Shown piece by piece: positions 39,741-53,800 of a stretch of 64,000 bases of DNA (position 1 is its first letter; every line of letters starts with the position of its first letter). The stretch is from NCBI GenBank assembly GCA_964057225.1, contig OZ059896.1, positions 4,464,001-4,528,000 of the forward strand, read 5' to 3'. The notes under the pieces were generated by a model. That model was not told the DNA's origin. It ran no database searches and saw only the letters and a program-made list of their open reading frames with translations. A program made the position numbers and the translations under genes. Origin of the DNA: Auanema rhodensis (lineage: Eukaryota > Nematoda > Chromadorea > Rhabditida > Rhabditidae).

Positions 39741-42583
39741 TTACCATGCACCAATATCAATAAAAATTTGTTTTTAGACTAATATGGACATGGGGAATCT
39801 AATTTTGAAAATCGCATCTCTTTATCGTTCACGTGAAGCGAGTTACATACCAAGTGCACATCACTTGTACATTTAATTAGCATAAATTAAAGTTCACGTA
39901 AATTTCAAAGTCATGGTTACCATGAACCAATATCAATAAAAATTTGTTTTTAGACTAATTTGGACATGGGGAATCTAATTTTGAAAACCGCATCTCTTTA
40001 TCTTTCACGTGAAGCGAGTTACATACCAAGTGCACATCACGTGTACACTTAATTAGCATAAATTAAAGTTCACGTAAATTTCAAAGTCATGGTTACCATG
40101 CACCAATATCAATAAAAATTTGTTTTTAGACTAATTTGGACATGGGGAATCTAATTTTGAAAACCGCATCTCTTTATCTTTCACGTGAAGCGAGTTACAT
40201 ACCAAGTGCACATCACGTGTACATTTAATTAGCATAAATTAAAGTTCACGTAAATTTCAAAGTCATGGTTACCATGAACCAATATCAATAAAAATTTGTT
40301 TTTAGACTAATATGGACATGGGGAATCTAATTTTGGAAACCGCATCTCTTTATTTTTCACGTGAAGCGAGTTACATACCAAGTGCACATCACGTGTACAT
40401 TTAATTAGCATAAATTAAAGTTCACGTAAATTTCAAAGTCATGGTTACCATGCACCAATATCAATAAAAATTTGTTTTTAGACTAATATGGACATGGGGA
40501 ATCTAATTTTGAAAATCGCATCTCTTTATCTTTCACGTGAAGCGAGTTACATACCAAGTGCACATCACGTGTACATTTAATTAGCATAAATTAAAGTTCA
40601 CGTAAATTTCAAAGTCATGGTTACCATGAACCAATATCAATAAAAATTTGTTTTTAGACTAATATGGACATGGGGAATCTAATTTTGAAAACCGCATCTC
40701 TTTATCTTTCACGTGAAGCGAGTTACATATAAAGTGCACATCACGTGTACATTTAATTAGCATAAATTAAAGTTCACGTAAATTTCAAAGTCATGGTTAC
40801 CATGCACCAATATTAATAAAAATTTGTTTTTAGATTAATATGGACATGGGGAATTTAATTTTGAAAACCGCATCTCTTTATCTTTCACGTGAAGCGAGTT
40901 ACATACCAAGTGCACATCACGTGTACACTTAATTAGCATAAATTAAAGTTCACGTAAATTTCAAAGTCATGGTTACCATGCACCAATATCAATAAAAATT
41001 GGTTTTTAGACTAATATGGACATGGGGAATCTAATTTTGAAAACCGCATCTCTTTATCTTTCACGTGAAGCGAGTTACATACCAAGTGCACATCACGTGT
41101 ACATTTAATTAGCATAAATTAAAGTTCACGTAAATTTCAAAGTCATGGTTACCATGCACCAATATCAATAAAAATTCGTTTTTAGACTAATTTGGACATG
41201 GGGAATCTAATTTTGAAAACCGCATCTCTTTATCTCTCACGTGAAGCGAGTTACATACCAAGTGCACATCACGTGTACATTTAATTAGCATAAATTAAAG
41301 TTCACGTAAATTTCAAAGTCATGGTTACCATGAACCAATATCAATAAAAATTTGTTTTTAAACTAATATGGACATGGGGAATCTAATTTTGAAAACCGCA
41401 TCTTTTTATCTTTCACGTGAAGCGAGTTACATACCTAGTGCACATCACGTGTACATTTAATTAGCATAAATTAAAGTTCACGTAAATTTCAAAGTCATGG
41501 TTACCATGCACCAATATCAATAAAAATTTGTTTTTAAACTAATATGGACATGGGGAATCTAATTTTGAAAACCGCATCTCTTTATCTTTCACGTGAAGCG
41601 AGTTACATACCTAGTGCACATCACGTGTACATTTAATTAGCATAAATTAAAGTTCACGTAAATTTCAAAGTCATGGTTACCATGAACCAATATCAATAAA
41701 AATTTGTTTTTAAACTAATATGGACATGGGGAATCTAATTTTGAAAACCGCATCTCTTTATCTTTCACGTGAAGCGAGTTACATACCTAGTGCACATCAC
41801 GTGTACATTTAATTAGCATAAATTAAAGTTCACGTAAATTTCAAAGACATGGTTACCATGAACCAATATCAATAAAAATTTGTTTTAAACTAATATGGAC
41901 ATGGGGAATCTAATTTTGAAAACCGCATCTCTTTATCTTTCACGTGAAGCGAGTTACATACCAAGTGCACATCACGTGTACACTTAATTAGCATAAATTA
42001 AAGTTCACGTAAATTTCAAAGTCATGGTTACCATGCACCAATATCAATAAAAATTGGTTTTTAGACTAATATGGACATGGGGAATCTAATTTTGAAAACC
42101 GCATCTCTTTATCTTTCACGTGAAGCGAGTTACATACCAAGTGCACATCACGTGTACATTTAATTAGCATAAATTAAAGTTCACGTAAATTTCAAAGTCA
42201 TGGTTACCATGCACCAATATCAATAAAAATTCGTTTTTAGACTAATTTGGACATGGGGAATCTAATTTTGAAAACCGCATCTCTTTATCTTTCACGTGAA
42301 GCGAGTTACATACCGAGTGCACATCACGTGTACATTTAATTAGCATAAATTAAAGTTCACGTAAATTTCAAAGTCATGGTTACCATGAACCAATATCAAT
42401 AAAAATTTGTTTTTAGACTAATATGGACATGGGGAATCTAATTTTGGAAACCGCATCTCTTTATTTTTCACGTGAAGCGAGTTACATACCAAGTGCACAT
42501 CACGTGTACATTTAATTAGCATAAATTAAAGTTCACGTAAATTTCAAAGTCATGGTTACCATGCACCAATATCAATAAAAATT
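39741..42583 (+). repeat. 18-monomer (3,167-bp) tandem duplication, copy 2
   Basis: It abuts copy 1. The crossover lies between 39,697 and 39,784, bracketed by CACTT on the left and ATATGG on the right. It follows copy 1 until 42,584, where this copy has a run of nine T (ATTTTTTTTTAG) and copy 1 has AATTGG. The TATCGTTC unit that follows in copy 1 (39,475) is absent here. Confidence 0.8.
41357..41890 (+). repeat. Second copy of the zone-3-type island
   Basis: Same island as at 38,190-38,725, carried along by the 18-monomer duplication: AAAGACATGG at 41,843, GTTTTAAAC at 41,882 and CATCTTTTTATC near 41,399. So the island entered zone 4 before that duplication. Confidence 0.8.
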
Positions 42584-43529
42584 TTTTTTTAGACTAATAT
42601 GGACATGGGGAATCTAATTTTGAAAATCGCATCTCTTTATCTTTCACGTGAAGCGAGTTACATACCAAGTGCACATCACGTGTACATTTAATTAGCATAA
42701 ATTAAAGTTCACGTAAATTTCAAAGTCATGGTTACCATGAACCAATATCAATAAAAATTTGTTTTTAGACTAATATGGACATGGGGAATCTAATTTTGAA
42801 AATCGCATCTCTTTATCTTTCACGTGAAGCGAGTTACATATAAAGTGCACATCACGTGTACATTTAATTAGCATAAATTAAAGTTCACGTAAATTTCAAA
42901 GTCATGGTTACCATGCACCAATATTAATAAAAATTTGTTTTTAGATTAATATGGACATGGGGAATCTAATTTTGAAAACCGCATCTCTTTATCTTTCACG
43001 TGAAGCGAGTTACATACCAAGTGCACATCACGTGTACATTTAATTAGCATAAATTAAAGTTCACGTAAATTTCAAAGTCATGGTTACCATGCACCAATAT
43101 CAATAAAAATTTGTTTTTAGACTAATATGGACATGGGGAATCTAATTTTGAAAATCGCATCTCTTTATCTTTCACGTGAAGCGAGTTACATACCAAGTGC
43201 ACATCACGTGTACATTTAATTAGCATAAATTAAAGTTCACGTAAATTTCAAAGTCATGGTTACCATGAACCAATATCAATAAAAATTTGTTTTTAGACTA
43301 ATATGGACATGGGGAATCTAATTTTGAAAATCGCATCTCTTTATCTTTCACGTGAAGCGAGTTACATATAAAGTGCTCATCACGTGTACATTTAATTAGC
43401 ATAAATTAAAGTTCACGTAAATTTCAAAGTCATGGTTACCATGCACCAATATTAATAAAAATTTGTTTTTAGATTAATATGGACATGGGGAATCTAATTT
43501 TGAAAACCGCATCTCTTTATCTTTCACGT

Positions 43530-45400
43530 GAAGCGAGTTACATACCAAGTGCACATCACGTGTACATTTAATTAGCATAAATTAAAGTTCACGTAAATTT
43601 CAAAGTCATGGTTACCATGCACCAATATCAATAAAAATTCGTTTTTAGACTAATTTGGACATGGGGAATCTAATTTTGAAAACCGCATCTCTTTATCTTT
43701 CACGTGAAGCGAGTTACATACCGAGTGCACATCACGTGTACATTTAATTAGCATAAATTAAAGTTCACGTAAATTTCAAAGTCATGGTTACCATGAACCA
43801 ATATCAATAAAAATTTGTTTTTAGACTAATATGGACATGGGGAATCTAATTTTGGAAACCGCATCTCTTTATTTTTCACGTGAAGCGAGTTACATACCAA
43901 GTGCACATCACGTGTACATTTAATTAGCATAAATTAAAGTTCACGTAAATTTCAAAGTCATGGTTACCATGCACCAATATCAATAAAAATTTGTTTTTAG
44001 ACTAATATGGACATGGGGAATCTAATTTTGAAAATCGCATCTCTTTATCTTTCACGTGAAGCGAGTTACATACCAAGTGCACATCACGTGTACATTTAAT
44101 TAGCATAAATTAAAGTTCACGTAAATTTCAAAGTCATGGTTACCATGAACCAATATCAATAAAAATTTGTTTTTAGACTAATATGGACATGGGGAATCTA
44201 ATTTTGAAAATCGCATCTCTTTATCTTTCACGTGAAGCGAGTTACATACCAAGTGCACATCACGTGTACACTTAATTAGCATAAATTAAAGTTCACGTAA
44301 ATTTCAAAGTCATGGTTACCATGCACCAATATCAATAAAAATTTGTTTTTAGACTAATTTGAACATGGGGAATCTAATTTTGAAAACCGCATCTCTTTAT
44401 CTTTCACGTGAAGCGAGTTACATACCAAGTGCACATCACGTGTACATTTAATTAGCATAAATTAAAGTTCACGTAAATTTCAAAGTCATGGTTACCATGA
44501 ACCAATATCAATAAAAATTTGTTTTTAGACTAATATGGACATGGGGAATCTAATTTTGGAAACCGCATCTCTTTATTTTTCACGTGAAGCGAGTTACATA
44601 CCAAGTGCACATCACGTGTACACTTAATTAGCATAAATTAATGTTCACGTAAATTTCAAAGTCATGGTTACCATGCACCAATATCAATAAAAATTGGTTT
44701 TTAGACTAATATGGACATGGGGAATCTAATTTTGAAAACCGCATCTCTTTATCTTTCACGTGAAGCGAGTTACATACCAAGTGCACATCACGTGTACATT
44801 TAATTAGCATAAATTAAAGTTCACGTAAATTTCAAAGTCATGGTTACCATGCACCAATATCAATAAAAATTCGTTTTTAGACTAATTTGGACATGGGGAA
44901 TCTAATTTTGAAAACCGCATCTCTTTATCTTTCACGTGAAGCGAGTTACATACCGAGTGCACATCACGTGTACATTTAATTAGCATAAATTAAAGTTCAC
45001 GTAAATTTCAAAGTCATGGTTACCATGAACCAATATCAATAAAAATTCGTTTTTAGACTAATTTGGACATGGGGAATCTAATTTTGAAAACCGCATCTCT
45101 TTATCTTTCACGTGAAGCGAGTTACATACCAAGTGCACATCACGTGTACACTTAATTAGCATAAATTAAAGTTCACGTAAATTTCAAAGTCATGGTTACC
45201 ATGCACCAATATCAATAAAAATTGGTTTTTAGACTAATATGGACATGGGGAATCTAATTTTGAAAACCGCATCTCTTTATCTTTCACGTGAAGCGAGTTA
45301 CATACCAAGTGCACATCACGTGTACATTTAATTAGCATAAATTAAAGTTCACGTAAATTTCAAAGTCATGGTTACCATGCACCAATATCAATAAAAATTC
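43530..45400 (+). repeat. 12-monomer-offset duplication, copy A
   Basis: The units AATTCG/CCGAG, GGAAACC/TATTTTTCACG, GAAAATCG, GAAAATCG/CACTT, ATTTGAAC, GGAAACC/ATTAATGTTC and AATTGG recur 2,112 bp (12 units) downstream in the same order: ATTAATGTTC 44,641/46,753, and ATTTGAAC near 44,358/46,470. The same 12-unit spacing is seen in the large second copy, at 53,441/55,553. Confidence 0.75.
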
Positions 45401-45641
45401 GTTTTTAGACTAATTTGGACATGGGGAATCTAATTTTGAAAACCGCATCTCTTTATCTTTCACGTGAAGCGAGTTACATACCGAGTGCACATCACGTGTA
45501 CATTTAATTAGCATAAATTAAAGTTCACGTAAATTTCAAAGTCATGGTTACCATGAACCAATATCAATAAAAATTTGTTTTTAGACTAATATGGACATGG
45601 GGAATCTAATTTTGAAAATCGCATCTCTTTATCTTTCACGT

Positions 45642-47512
45642 GAAGCGAGTTACATACCAAGTGCACATCACGTGTACATTTAATTAGCATAAATTAAAGT
45701 TCACGTAAATTTCAAAGTCATGGTTACCATGCACCAATATCAATAAAAATTCGTTTTTAGACTAATTTGGACATGGGGAATCTAATTTTGAAAACCGCAT
45801 CTCTTTATCTTTCACGTGAAGCGAGTTACATACCGAGTGCACATCACGTGTACATTTAATTAGCATAAATTAAAGTTCACGTAAATTTCAAAGTCATGGT
45901 TACCATGAACCAATATCAATAAAAATTTGTTTTTAGACTAATATGGACATGGGGAATCTAATTTTGGAAACCGCATCTCTTTATTTTTCACGTGAAGCGA
46001 GTTACATACCAAGTGCACATCACGTGTACATTTAATTAGCATAAATTAAAGTTCACGTAAATTTCAAAGTCATGGTTACCATGCACCAATATCAATAAAA
46101 ATTTGTTTTTAGACTAATATGGACATGGGGAATCTAATTTTGAAAATCGCATCTCTTTATCTTTCACGTGAAGCGAGTTACATACCAAGTGCACATCACG
46201 TGTACATTTAATTAGCATAAATTAAAGTTCACGTAAATTTCAAAGTCATGGTTACCATGAACCAATATCAATAAAAATTTGTTTATAGACTAATATGGAC
46301 ATGGGGAATCTAATTTTGAAAATCGCATCTCTTTATCTTTCACGTGAAGCGAGTTACATACCAAGTGCACATCACGTGTACACTTAATTAGCATAAATTA
46401 AAGTTCACGTAAATTTCAAAGTCATGGTTACCATGCACCAATATCAATAAAAATTTGTTTTTAGACTAATTTGAACATGGGGAATCTAATTTTGAAAACC
46501 GCATCTCTTTATCTTTCACGTGAAGCGAGTTACATACCAAGTGCACATCACGTGTACATTTAATTAGCATAAATTAAAGTTCACGTAAATGTCAAAGTCA
46601 TGGTTACCATGAACCAATATCAATAAAAATTTGTTTTTAGACTAATATGGACATGGGGAATCTAATTTTGGAAACCGCATCTCTTTATTTTTCACGTGAA
46701 GCGAGTTACATACCAAGTGCACATCACGTGTACACTTAATTAGCATAAATTAATGTTCACGTAAATTTCAAAGTCATGGTTACCATGCACCAATATCAAT
46801 AAAAATTGGTTTTTAGACTAATATGGACATGGGGAATCTAATTTTGAAAACCGCATCTCTTTATCTTTCACGTGAAGCGAGTTACATACCAAGTGCACAT
46901 CACGTGTACATTTAATTAGCATAAATTAAAGTTCACGTAAATTTCAAAGTCATGGTTACCATGCACCAATATCAATAAAAATTCGTTTTTAGACTAATTT
47001 GGACATGGGGAATCTAATTTTGAAAACCGCATCTCTTTATCTTTCACGTGAAGCGAGTTACATACCGAGTGCACATCACGTGTACATTTAATTAGCATAA
47101 ATTAAAGTTCACGTAAATTTCAAAGTCATGGTTACCATGAACCAATATCAATAAAAATTCGTTTTTAGACTAATTTGGACATGGGGAATCTAATTTTGAA
47201 AACCGCATCTCTTTATCTTTCACGTGAAGCGAGTTACATACCAAGTGCACATCACGTGTACACTTAATTAGCATAAATTAAAGTTCACGTAAATTTCAAA
47301 GTCATGGTTACCATGCACCAATATCAATAAAAATTGGTTTTTAGACTAATATGGACATGGGGAATCTAATTTTGAAAACCGCATCTCTTTATCTTTCACG
47401 TGAAGCGAGTTACATACCAAGTGCACATCACGTGTACATTTAATTAGCATAAATTAAAGTTCACGTAAATTTCAAAGTCATGGTTACCATGCACCAATAT
47501 CAATAAAAATTT
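45642..47512 (+). repeat. 12-monomer-offset duplication, copy B
   Basis: Counterpart of 43,530-45,400 at +2,112. Private changes include GTTTATAGAC near 46,281 and AAATGTCAAAG near 46,589. The match ends at the TTAAAC tract at 47,513, where copy A has an AATTCG unit. A third, shorter run of the same unit order follows from about 47,600 (ATTTGAAC near 47,702, ATTAATGTTC at 47,985). Confidence 0.75.
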
Positions 47513-47590
47513 GTTTTTAAACTAATATGGACATGGGGAATCTAATTTTGAAAACCGTATCTCTTTATCTTTCACGTGAAGCGAGTTACA
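47513..47590 (+). repeat. Short zone-3 tract inside one zone-4 monomer
   Basis: One monomer starts with GTTTTTAAAC and carries ACCGTATC near 47,555. Elsewhere that pair of markers is found together only in zone 3, near 18,480-18,530, 23,580-23,630 and 28,505-28,555. The rest of the unit (CCAAG, CACTT) is zone-4-like, whereas the zone-3 units continue with CCTAG. The tract of foreign markers is less than half a monomer. Confidence 0.7.
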
Positions 47591-50500
47591 TACCAAGTGC
47601 ACATCACGTGTACACTTAATTAGCATAAATTAAAGTTCACGTAAATTTCAAAGTCATGGTTACCATGCACCAATATCAATAAAAATTTGTTTTTAGACTA
47701 ATTTGAACATGGGGAATCTAATTTTGAAAACCGCATCTCTTTATCTTTCACGTGAAGCGAGTTACATACCAAGTGCACATCACGTGTACATTTAATTAGC
47801 ATAAATTAAAGTTCACGTAAATTTCAAAGTCATGGTTACCATGAACCAATATCAATAAAAATTTGTTTTTAGACTAATATGGACATGGGGAATCTAATTT
47901 TGGAAACCGCATCTCTTTATTTTTCACGTGAAGCGAGTTACATACCAAGTGCACATCACGTGTACACTTAATTAGCATAAATTAATGTTCACGTAAATTT
48001 CAAAGTCATGGTTACCATGCACCAATATCAATAAAAATTGGTTTTTAGACTAATATGGACATGGGGAATCTAATTTTGAAAACCGCATCTCTTTATCTTT
48101 CACGTGAAGCGAGTTACATACCAAGTGCACATCACGTGTACATTTAATTAGCATAAATTAAAGTTCACGTAAATTTCAAAGTCATGGTTACCATGCACCA
48201 ATATCAATAAAAATTCGTTTTTAGACTAATTTGGACATGGGGAATCTAATTTTGAAAACCGCATCTCTTTATCTTTCACGTGAAGCGAGTTACATACCGA
48301 GTGCACATCACGTGTACATTTAATTAGCATAAATTAAAGTTCACGTAAATTTCAAAGTCATGGTTACCATGAACCAATATCAATAAAAATTCGTTTTTAG
48401 ACTAATTTGGACATGGGGAATCTAATTTTGAAAACCGCATCTCTTTATCTTTCACGTGAAGCGAGTTACATACCAAGTGCACATCACGTGTACACTTAAT
48501 TAGCATAAATTAAAGTTCACGTAAATTTCAAAGTCATGGTTACCATGCACCAATATCAATAAAAATTGGTTTTTAGACTAATATGGACATGGGGAATCTA
48601 ATTTTGAAAACCGCATCTCTTTATCTTTCACGTGAAGCGAGTTACATACCAAGTGCACATCACGTGTACATTTAATTAGCATAAATTAAAGTTCACGTAA
48701 ATTTCAAAGTCATGGTTACCATGCACCAATATCAATAAAAATTCGTTTTTAGACTAATTTGGACATGGGGAATCTAATTTTGAAAACCGCATCTCTTTAT
48801 CTTTCACGTGAAGCGAGTTACATACCGAGTGCACATCACGTGTACATTTAATTAGCATAAATTAAAGTTCACGTAAATTTCAAAGTCATGGTTACCATGA
48901 ACCAATATCAATAAAAATTTGTTTTTAGACTAATATGGACATGGGGAATCTAATTTTGGAAACCGCTTCTCTTTATTTTTCACGTGAAGCGAGTTACATA
49001 CCAAGTGCACATCACGTGTACATTTAATTAGCATAAATTAAAGTTCACGTAAATTTCAAAGTCATGGTTACCATGCACCAATATCAATAAAAATTTGTTT
49101 TTAGACTAATATGGACATGGGGAATCTAATTTTGAAAATCGCATCTCTTTATCTTTCACGTGAAGCGAGTTACATACCAAGTGCACATCACATGTACATT
49201 TAATTAGCATAAATTAAAGTTCACGTAAATTTCAAAGTCATGGTTACCATGAACCAATATCAATAAAAATTTGTTTTTAGACTAATATGGACATGGGGAA
49301 TCTAATTTTGAAAATCGCATCTCTTTATCTTTCACGTGAAGCGAGTTACATATAAAGTGCACATCACGTGTACATTTAATTAGCATAAATTGAAGTTCAC
49401 GTAAATTTCAAAGTCATGGTTACCATGCACCAATATTAATAAAAATTTGTTTTTAGATTAATATGGACATGGGGAATCTAATTTTGAAAACCGCATCTCT
49501 TTATCTTTCACGTGAAGCGAGTTACATACCAAGTGCACATCACGTGTACATTTAATTAGCATAAATTAAAGTTCACGTAAATTTCAAAGTCATGGTTACC
49601 ATGCACCAATATTAATAAAAATTTGTTTTTAGATTAATATGGACATGGGGAATCTAATTTTGAAAACCGCATCTCTTTATCTTTCACGTGAAGCGAGTTA
49701 CATACCAAGTGCACATCACGTGTACACTTAATTAGCATAAATTAAAGTTCACGTAAATTTCAAAGTCATGGTTACCATGCACCAATATCAATAAAAATTG
49801 GTTTTTAGACTAATATGGACATGGGGAATCTAATTTTGAAAACCGCATCTCTTTATCTTTCACGTGAAGCGAGTTACATACCAAGTGCACATCACGTGTA
49901 CATTTAATTAGCATAAATTAAAGTTCACGTAAATTTCAAAGTCATGGTTACCATGCACCAATATCAATAAAAATTCGTTTTTAGACTAATATGGACATGG
50001 GGAATCTAATTTTGGAAACCGCATCTCTTTATTTTTCACGTGAAGCGAGTTACATACCAAGTGCACATCACGTGTACATTTAATTAGCATAAATTAAAGT
50101 TCACGTAAATTTCAAAGTCATGGTTACCATGCACCAATATCAATAAAAATTTGTTTTTAGACTAATATGGACATGGGGAATCTAATTTTGAAAATCGCAT
50201 CTCTTTATCTTTCACGTGAAGCGAGTTACATATAAAGTGCACATCACGTGTACATTTAATTAGCATAAATTAAAGTTCACGTAAATTTCAAAGTCATGGT
50301 TACCATGCACCAATATTAATAAAAATTTGTTTTTAGATTAATATGGACATGGGGAATCTAATTTTGAAAACCGCATCTCTTTATCTTTCACGTGAAGCGA
50401 GTTACATACCAAGTGCACATCACGTGTACACTTAATTAGCATAAATTAAAGTTCACGTAAATTTCAAAGTCATGGTTACCATGCACCAATATCAATAAAA

Positions 50501-50859
50501 GTTGGTTTTTAGACTAATATGGACATGGGGAATCTAATTTTGAAAACCGCATCTCTTTATCTTTCACGTGAAGCGAGTTACATACCAAGTGCACATCACG
50601 TGTACATTTAATTAGCATAAATTAAAGTTCACGTAAATTTCAAAGTCATGGTTACCATGCACCAATATTAATAAAAATTTGTTTTTAGATTAATATGGAC
50701 ATGGGGAATCTAATTTTGAAAACCGCATCTCTTTATCTTTCACGTGAAGCGAGTTACATACCAAGTGCACATCACGTGTACATTTAATTAGCATAAATTA
50801 AAGTTCACGTAAATTTCAAAGTCATGGTTACCATGCACCAATATCAATAAAAATTGGTT

Positions 50860-53800
50860 TTTAGACTAATATGGACATGGGGAATCTAATTTTGAAAATC
50901 GCATCTCTTTATCTTTCACGTGAAGCGAGTTACATATAAAGTGCACATCACGTGTACATTTAATTAGCATAAATTAAAGTTCACGTAAATTTCAAAGTCA
51001 TGGTTACCATGCACCAATATTAATAAAAATTTGTTTTTAGATTAATATGGACATGGGGAATCTAATTTTGAAAACCGCATCTCTTTATCTTTCACGTGAA
51101 GCGAGTTACATACCAAGTGCACATCACGTGTACATTTAATTAGCATAAATTAAAGTTCACGTAAATTTCAAAGTCATGGTTACCATGCACCAATATCAAT
51201 AAAAATTTGTTTTTAGACTAATATGGACATGGGGAATCTAATTTTGAAAATCGCATCTCTTTATCTTTCACGTGAAGCGAGTTACATACCAAGTGCACAT
51301 CACGTGTACATTTAATTAGCATAAATTAAAGTTCACGTAAATTTCAAAGTCATGGTTACCATGAACCAATATCAATAAAAATTTGTTTTTAGACTAATAT
51401 GGACATGGGGAATCTAATTTTGAAAATCGCATCTCTTTATCTTTCACGTGAAGCGAGTTACATATAAAGTGCTCATCACGTGTACATTTAATTAGCATAA
51501 ATTAAAGTTCACGTAAATTTCAAAGTCATGGTTACCATGCACCAATATTAATAAAAATTTGTTTTTAGATTAATATGGACATGGGGAATCTAATTTTGAA
51601 AACCGCATCTCTTTATCTTTCACGTGAAGCGAGTTACATACCAAGTGCACATCACGTGTACATTTAATTAGCATAAATTAAAGTTCACGTAAATTTCAAA
51701 GTCATGGTTACCATGCACCAATATCAATAAAAATTCGTTTTTAGACTAATTTGGACATGGGGAATCTAATTTTGAAAACCGCATCTCTTTATCTTTCACG
51801 TGAAGCGAGTTACATACCGAGTGCACATCACGTGTACATTTAATTAGCATAAATTAAAGTTCACGTAAATTTCAAAGTCATGGTTACCATGAACCAATAT
51901 CAATAAAAATTTGTTTTTAGACTAATATGGACATGGGGAATCTAATTTTGGAAACCGCATCTCTTTATTTTTCACGTGAAGCGAGTTACATACCAAGTGC
52001 ACATCACGTGTACATTTAATTAGCATAAATTAAAGTTCACGTAAATTTCAAAGTCATGGTTACCATGCACCAATATCAATAAAAATTTGTTTTTAGACTA
52101 ATATGGACATGGGGAATCTAATTTTGAAAATCGCATCTCTTTATCTTTCACGTGAAGCGAGTTACATACCAAGTGCACATCACGTGTACATTTAATTAGC
52201 ATAAATTAAAGTTCACGTAAATTTCAAAGTCATGGTTACCATGCACCAATATCAATAAAAATTCGTTTTTAGACTAATATGGACATGGGGAATCTAATTT
52301 TGAAAATCGCATCTCTTTATCTTTCACGTGAAGCGAGTTACATACCGAGTGCACATCACGTGTACATTTAATTAGCATAAATTAAAGTTCACGTAAATTT
52401 CAAAGTCATGGTTACCATGAACCAATATCAATAAAAATTCGTTTTTAGACTAATTTGGACATGGGGAATCTAATTTTGAAAACCGCATCTCTTTATCTTT
52501 CACGTGAAGCGAGTTACATACCGAGTGCACATCACGTGTACATTTAATTAGCATAAATTAAAGTTCACGTAAATTTCAAAGTCATGGTTACCATGAACCA
52601 ATATCAATAAAAATTTGTTTTTAGACTAATATGGACATGGGGAATCTAATTTTGGAAACCGCATCTCTTTATTTTTCACGTGAAGCGAGTTACATACCAA
52701 GTGCACATCACGTGTACATTTAATTAGCATAAATTAAAGTTCACGTAAATTTCAAAGTCATGGTTACCATGCACCAATATCAATAAAAATTTGTTTTTAG
52801 ACTAATATGGACATGGGGAATCTAATTTTGAAAATCGCATCTCTTTATCTTTCACGTGAAGCGAGTTACATACCAAGTGCACATCACGTGTACATTTAAT
52901 TAGCATAAATTAAAGTTCACGTAAATTTCAAAGTCATGGTTACCATGAACCAATATCAATAAAAATTTGTTTTTAGACTAATATGGACATGGGGAATCTA
53001 ATTTTGAAAATCGCATCTCTTTATCTTTCACGTGAAGCGAGTTACATACCAAGTGCACATCACGTGTACACTTAATTAGCATAAATTAAAGTTCACGTAA
53101 ATTTCAAAGTCATGGTTACCATGCACCAATATCAATAAAAATTTGTTTTTAGACTAATTTGAACATGGGGAATCTAATTTTGAAAACCGCATCTCTTTAT
53201 CTTTCACGTGAAGCGAGTTACATACCAAGTGCACATCACGTGTACATTTAATTAGCATAAATTAAAGTTCACGTAAATTTCAAAGTCATGGTTACCATGA
53301 ACCAATATCAATAAAAATTTGTTTTTAGACTAATATGGACATGGGGAATCTAATTTTGGAAACCGCATCTCTTTATTTTTCACGTGAAGCGAGTTACATA
53401 CCAAGTGCACATCACGTGTACACTTAATTAGCATAAATTAATGTTCACGTAAATTTCAAAGTCATGGTTACCATGCACCAATATCAATAAAAATTGGTTT
53501 TTAGACTAATATGGACATGGGGAATCTAATTTTGAAAACCGCATCTCTTTATCTTTCACGTGAAGCGAGTTACATACCAAGTGCACATCACGTGTACATT
53601 TAATTAGCATAAATTAAAGTTCACGTAAATTTCAAAGTCATGGTTACCATGCACCAATATCAATAAAAATTCGTTTTTAGACTAATTTGGACATGGGGAA
53701 TCTAATTTTGAAAACCGCATCTCTTTATCTTTCACGTGAAGCGAGTTACATACCGAGTGCACATCACGTGTACATTTAATTAGCATAAATTAAAGTTCAC

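Larger units (their letters stand above)
42760..50660 (+). repeat. Large segmental duplication of the array, copy 1
   Basis: Rare markers here recur in order at 50,860-59,468: GTGCTCATC 43,375/51,471 (+8,096, 46 units), ATTAATGTTC 44,641/53,441 and 46,753/55,553 (+8,800, 50 units), CGCTTCTC 48,965/57,589, CACATGTAC 49,191/57,815 and AATTGAAG 49,391/58,015 (+8,624, 49 units). The changes in offset are whole units, so each copy has gained or lost monomers since the duplication. Confidence 0.8.
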
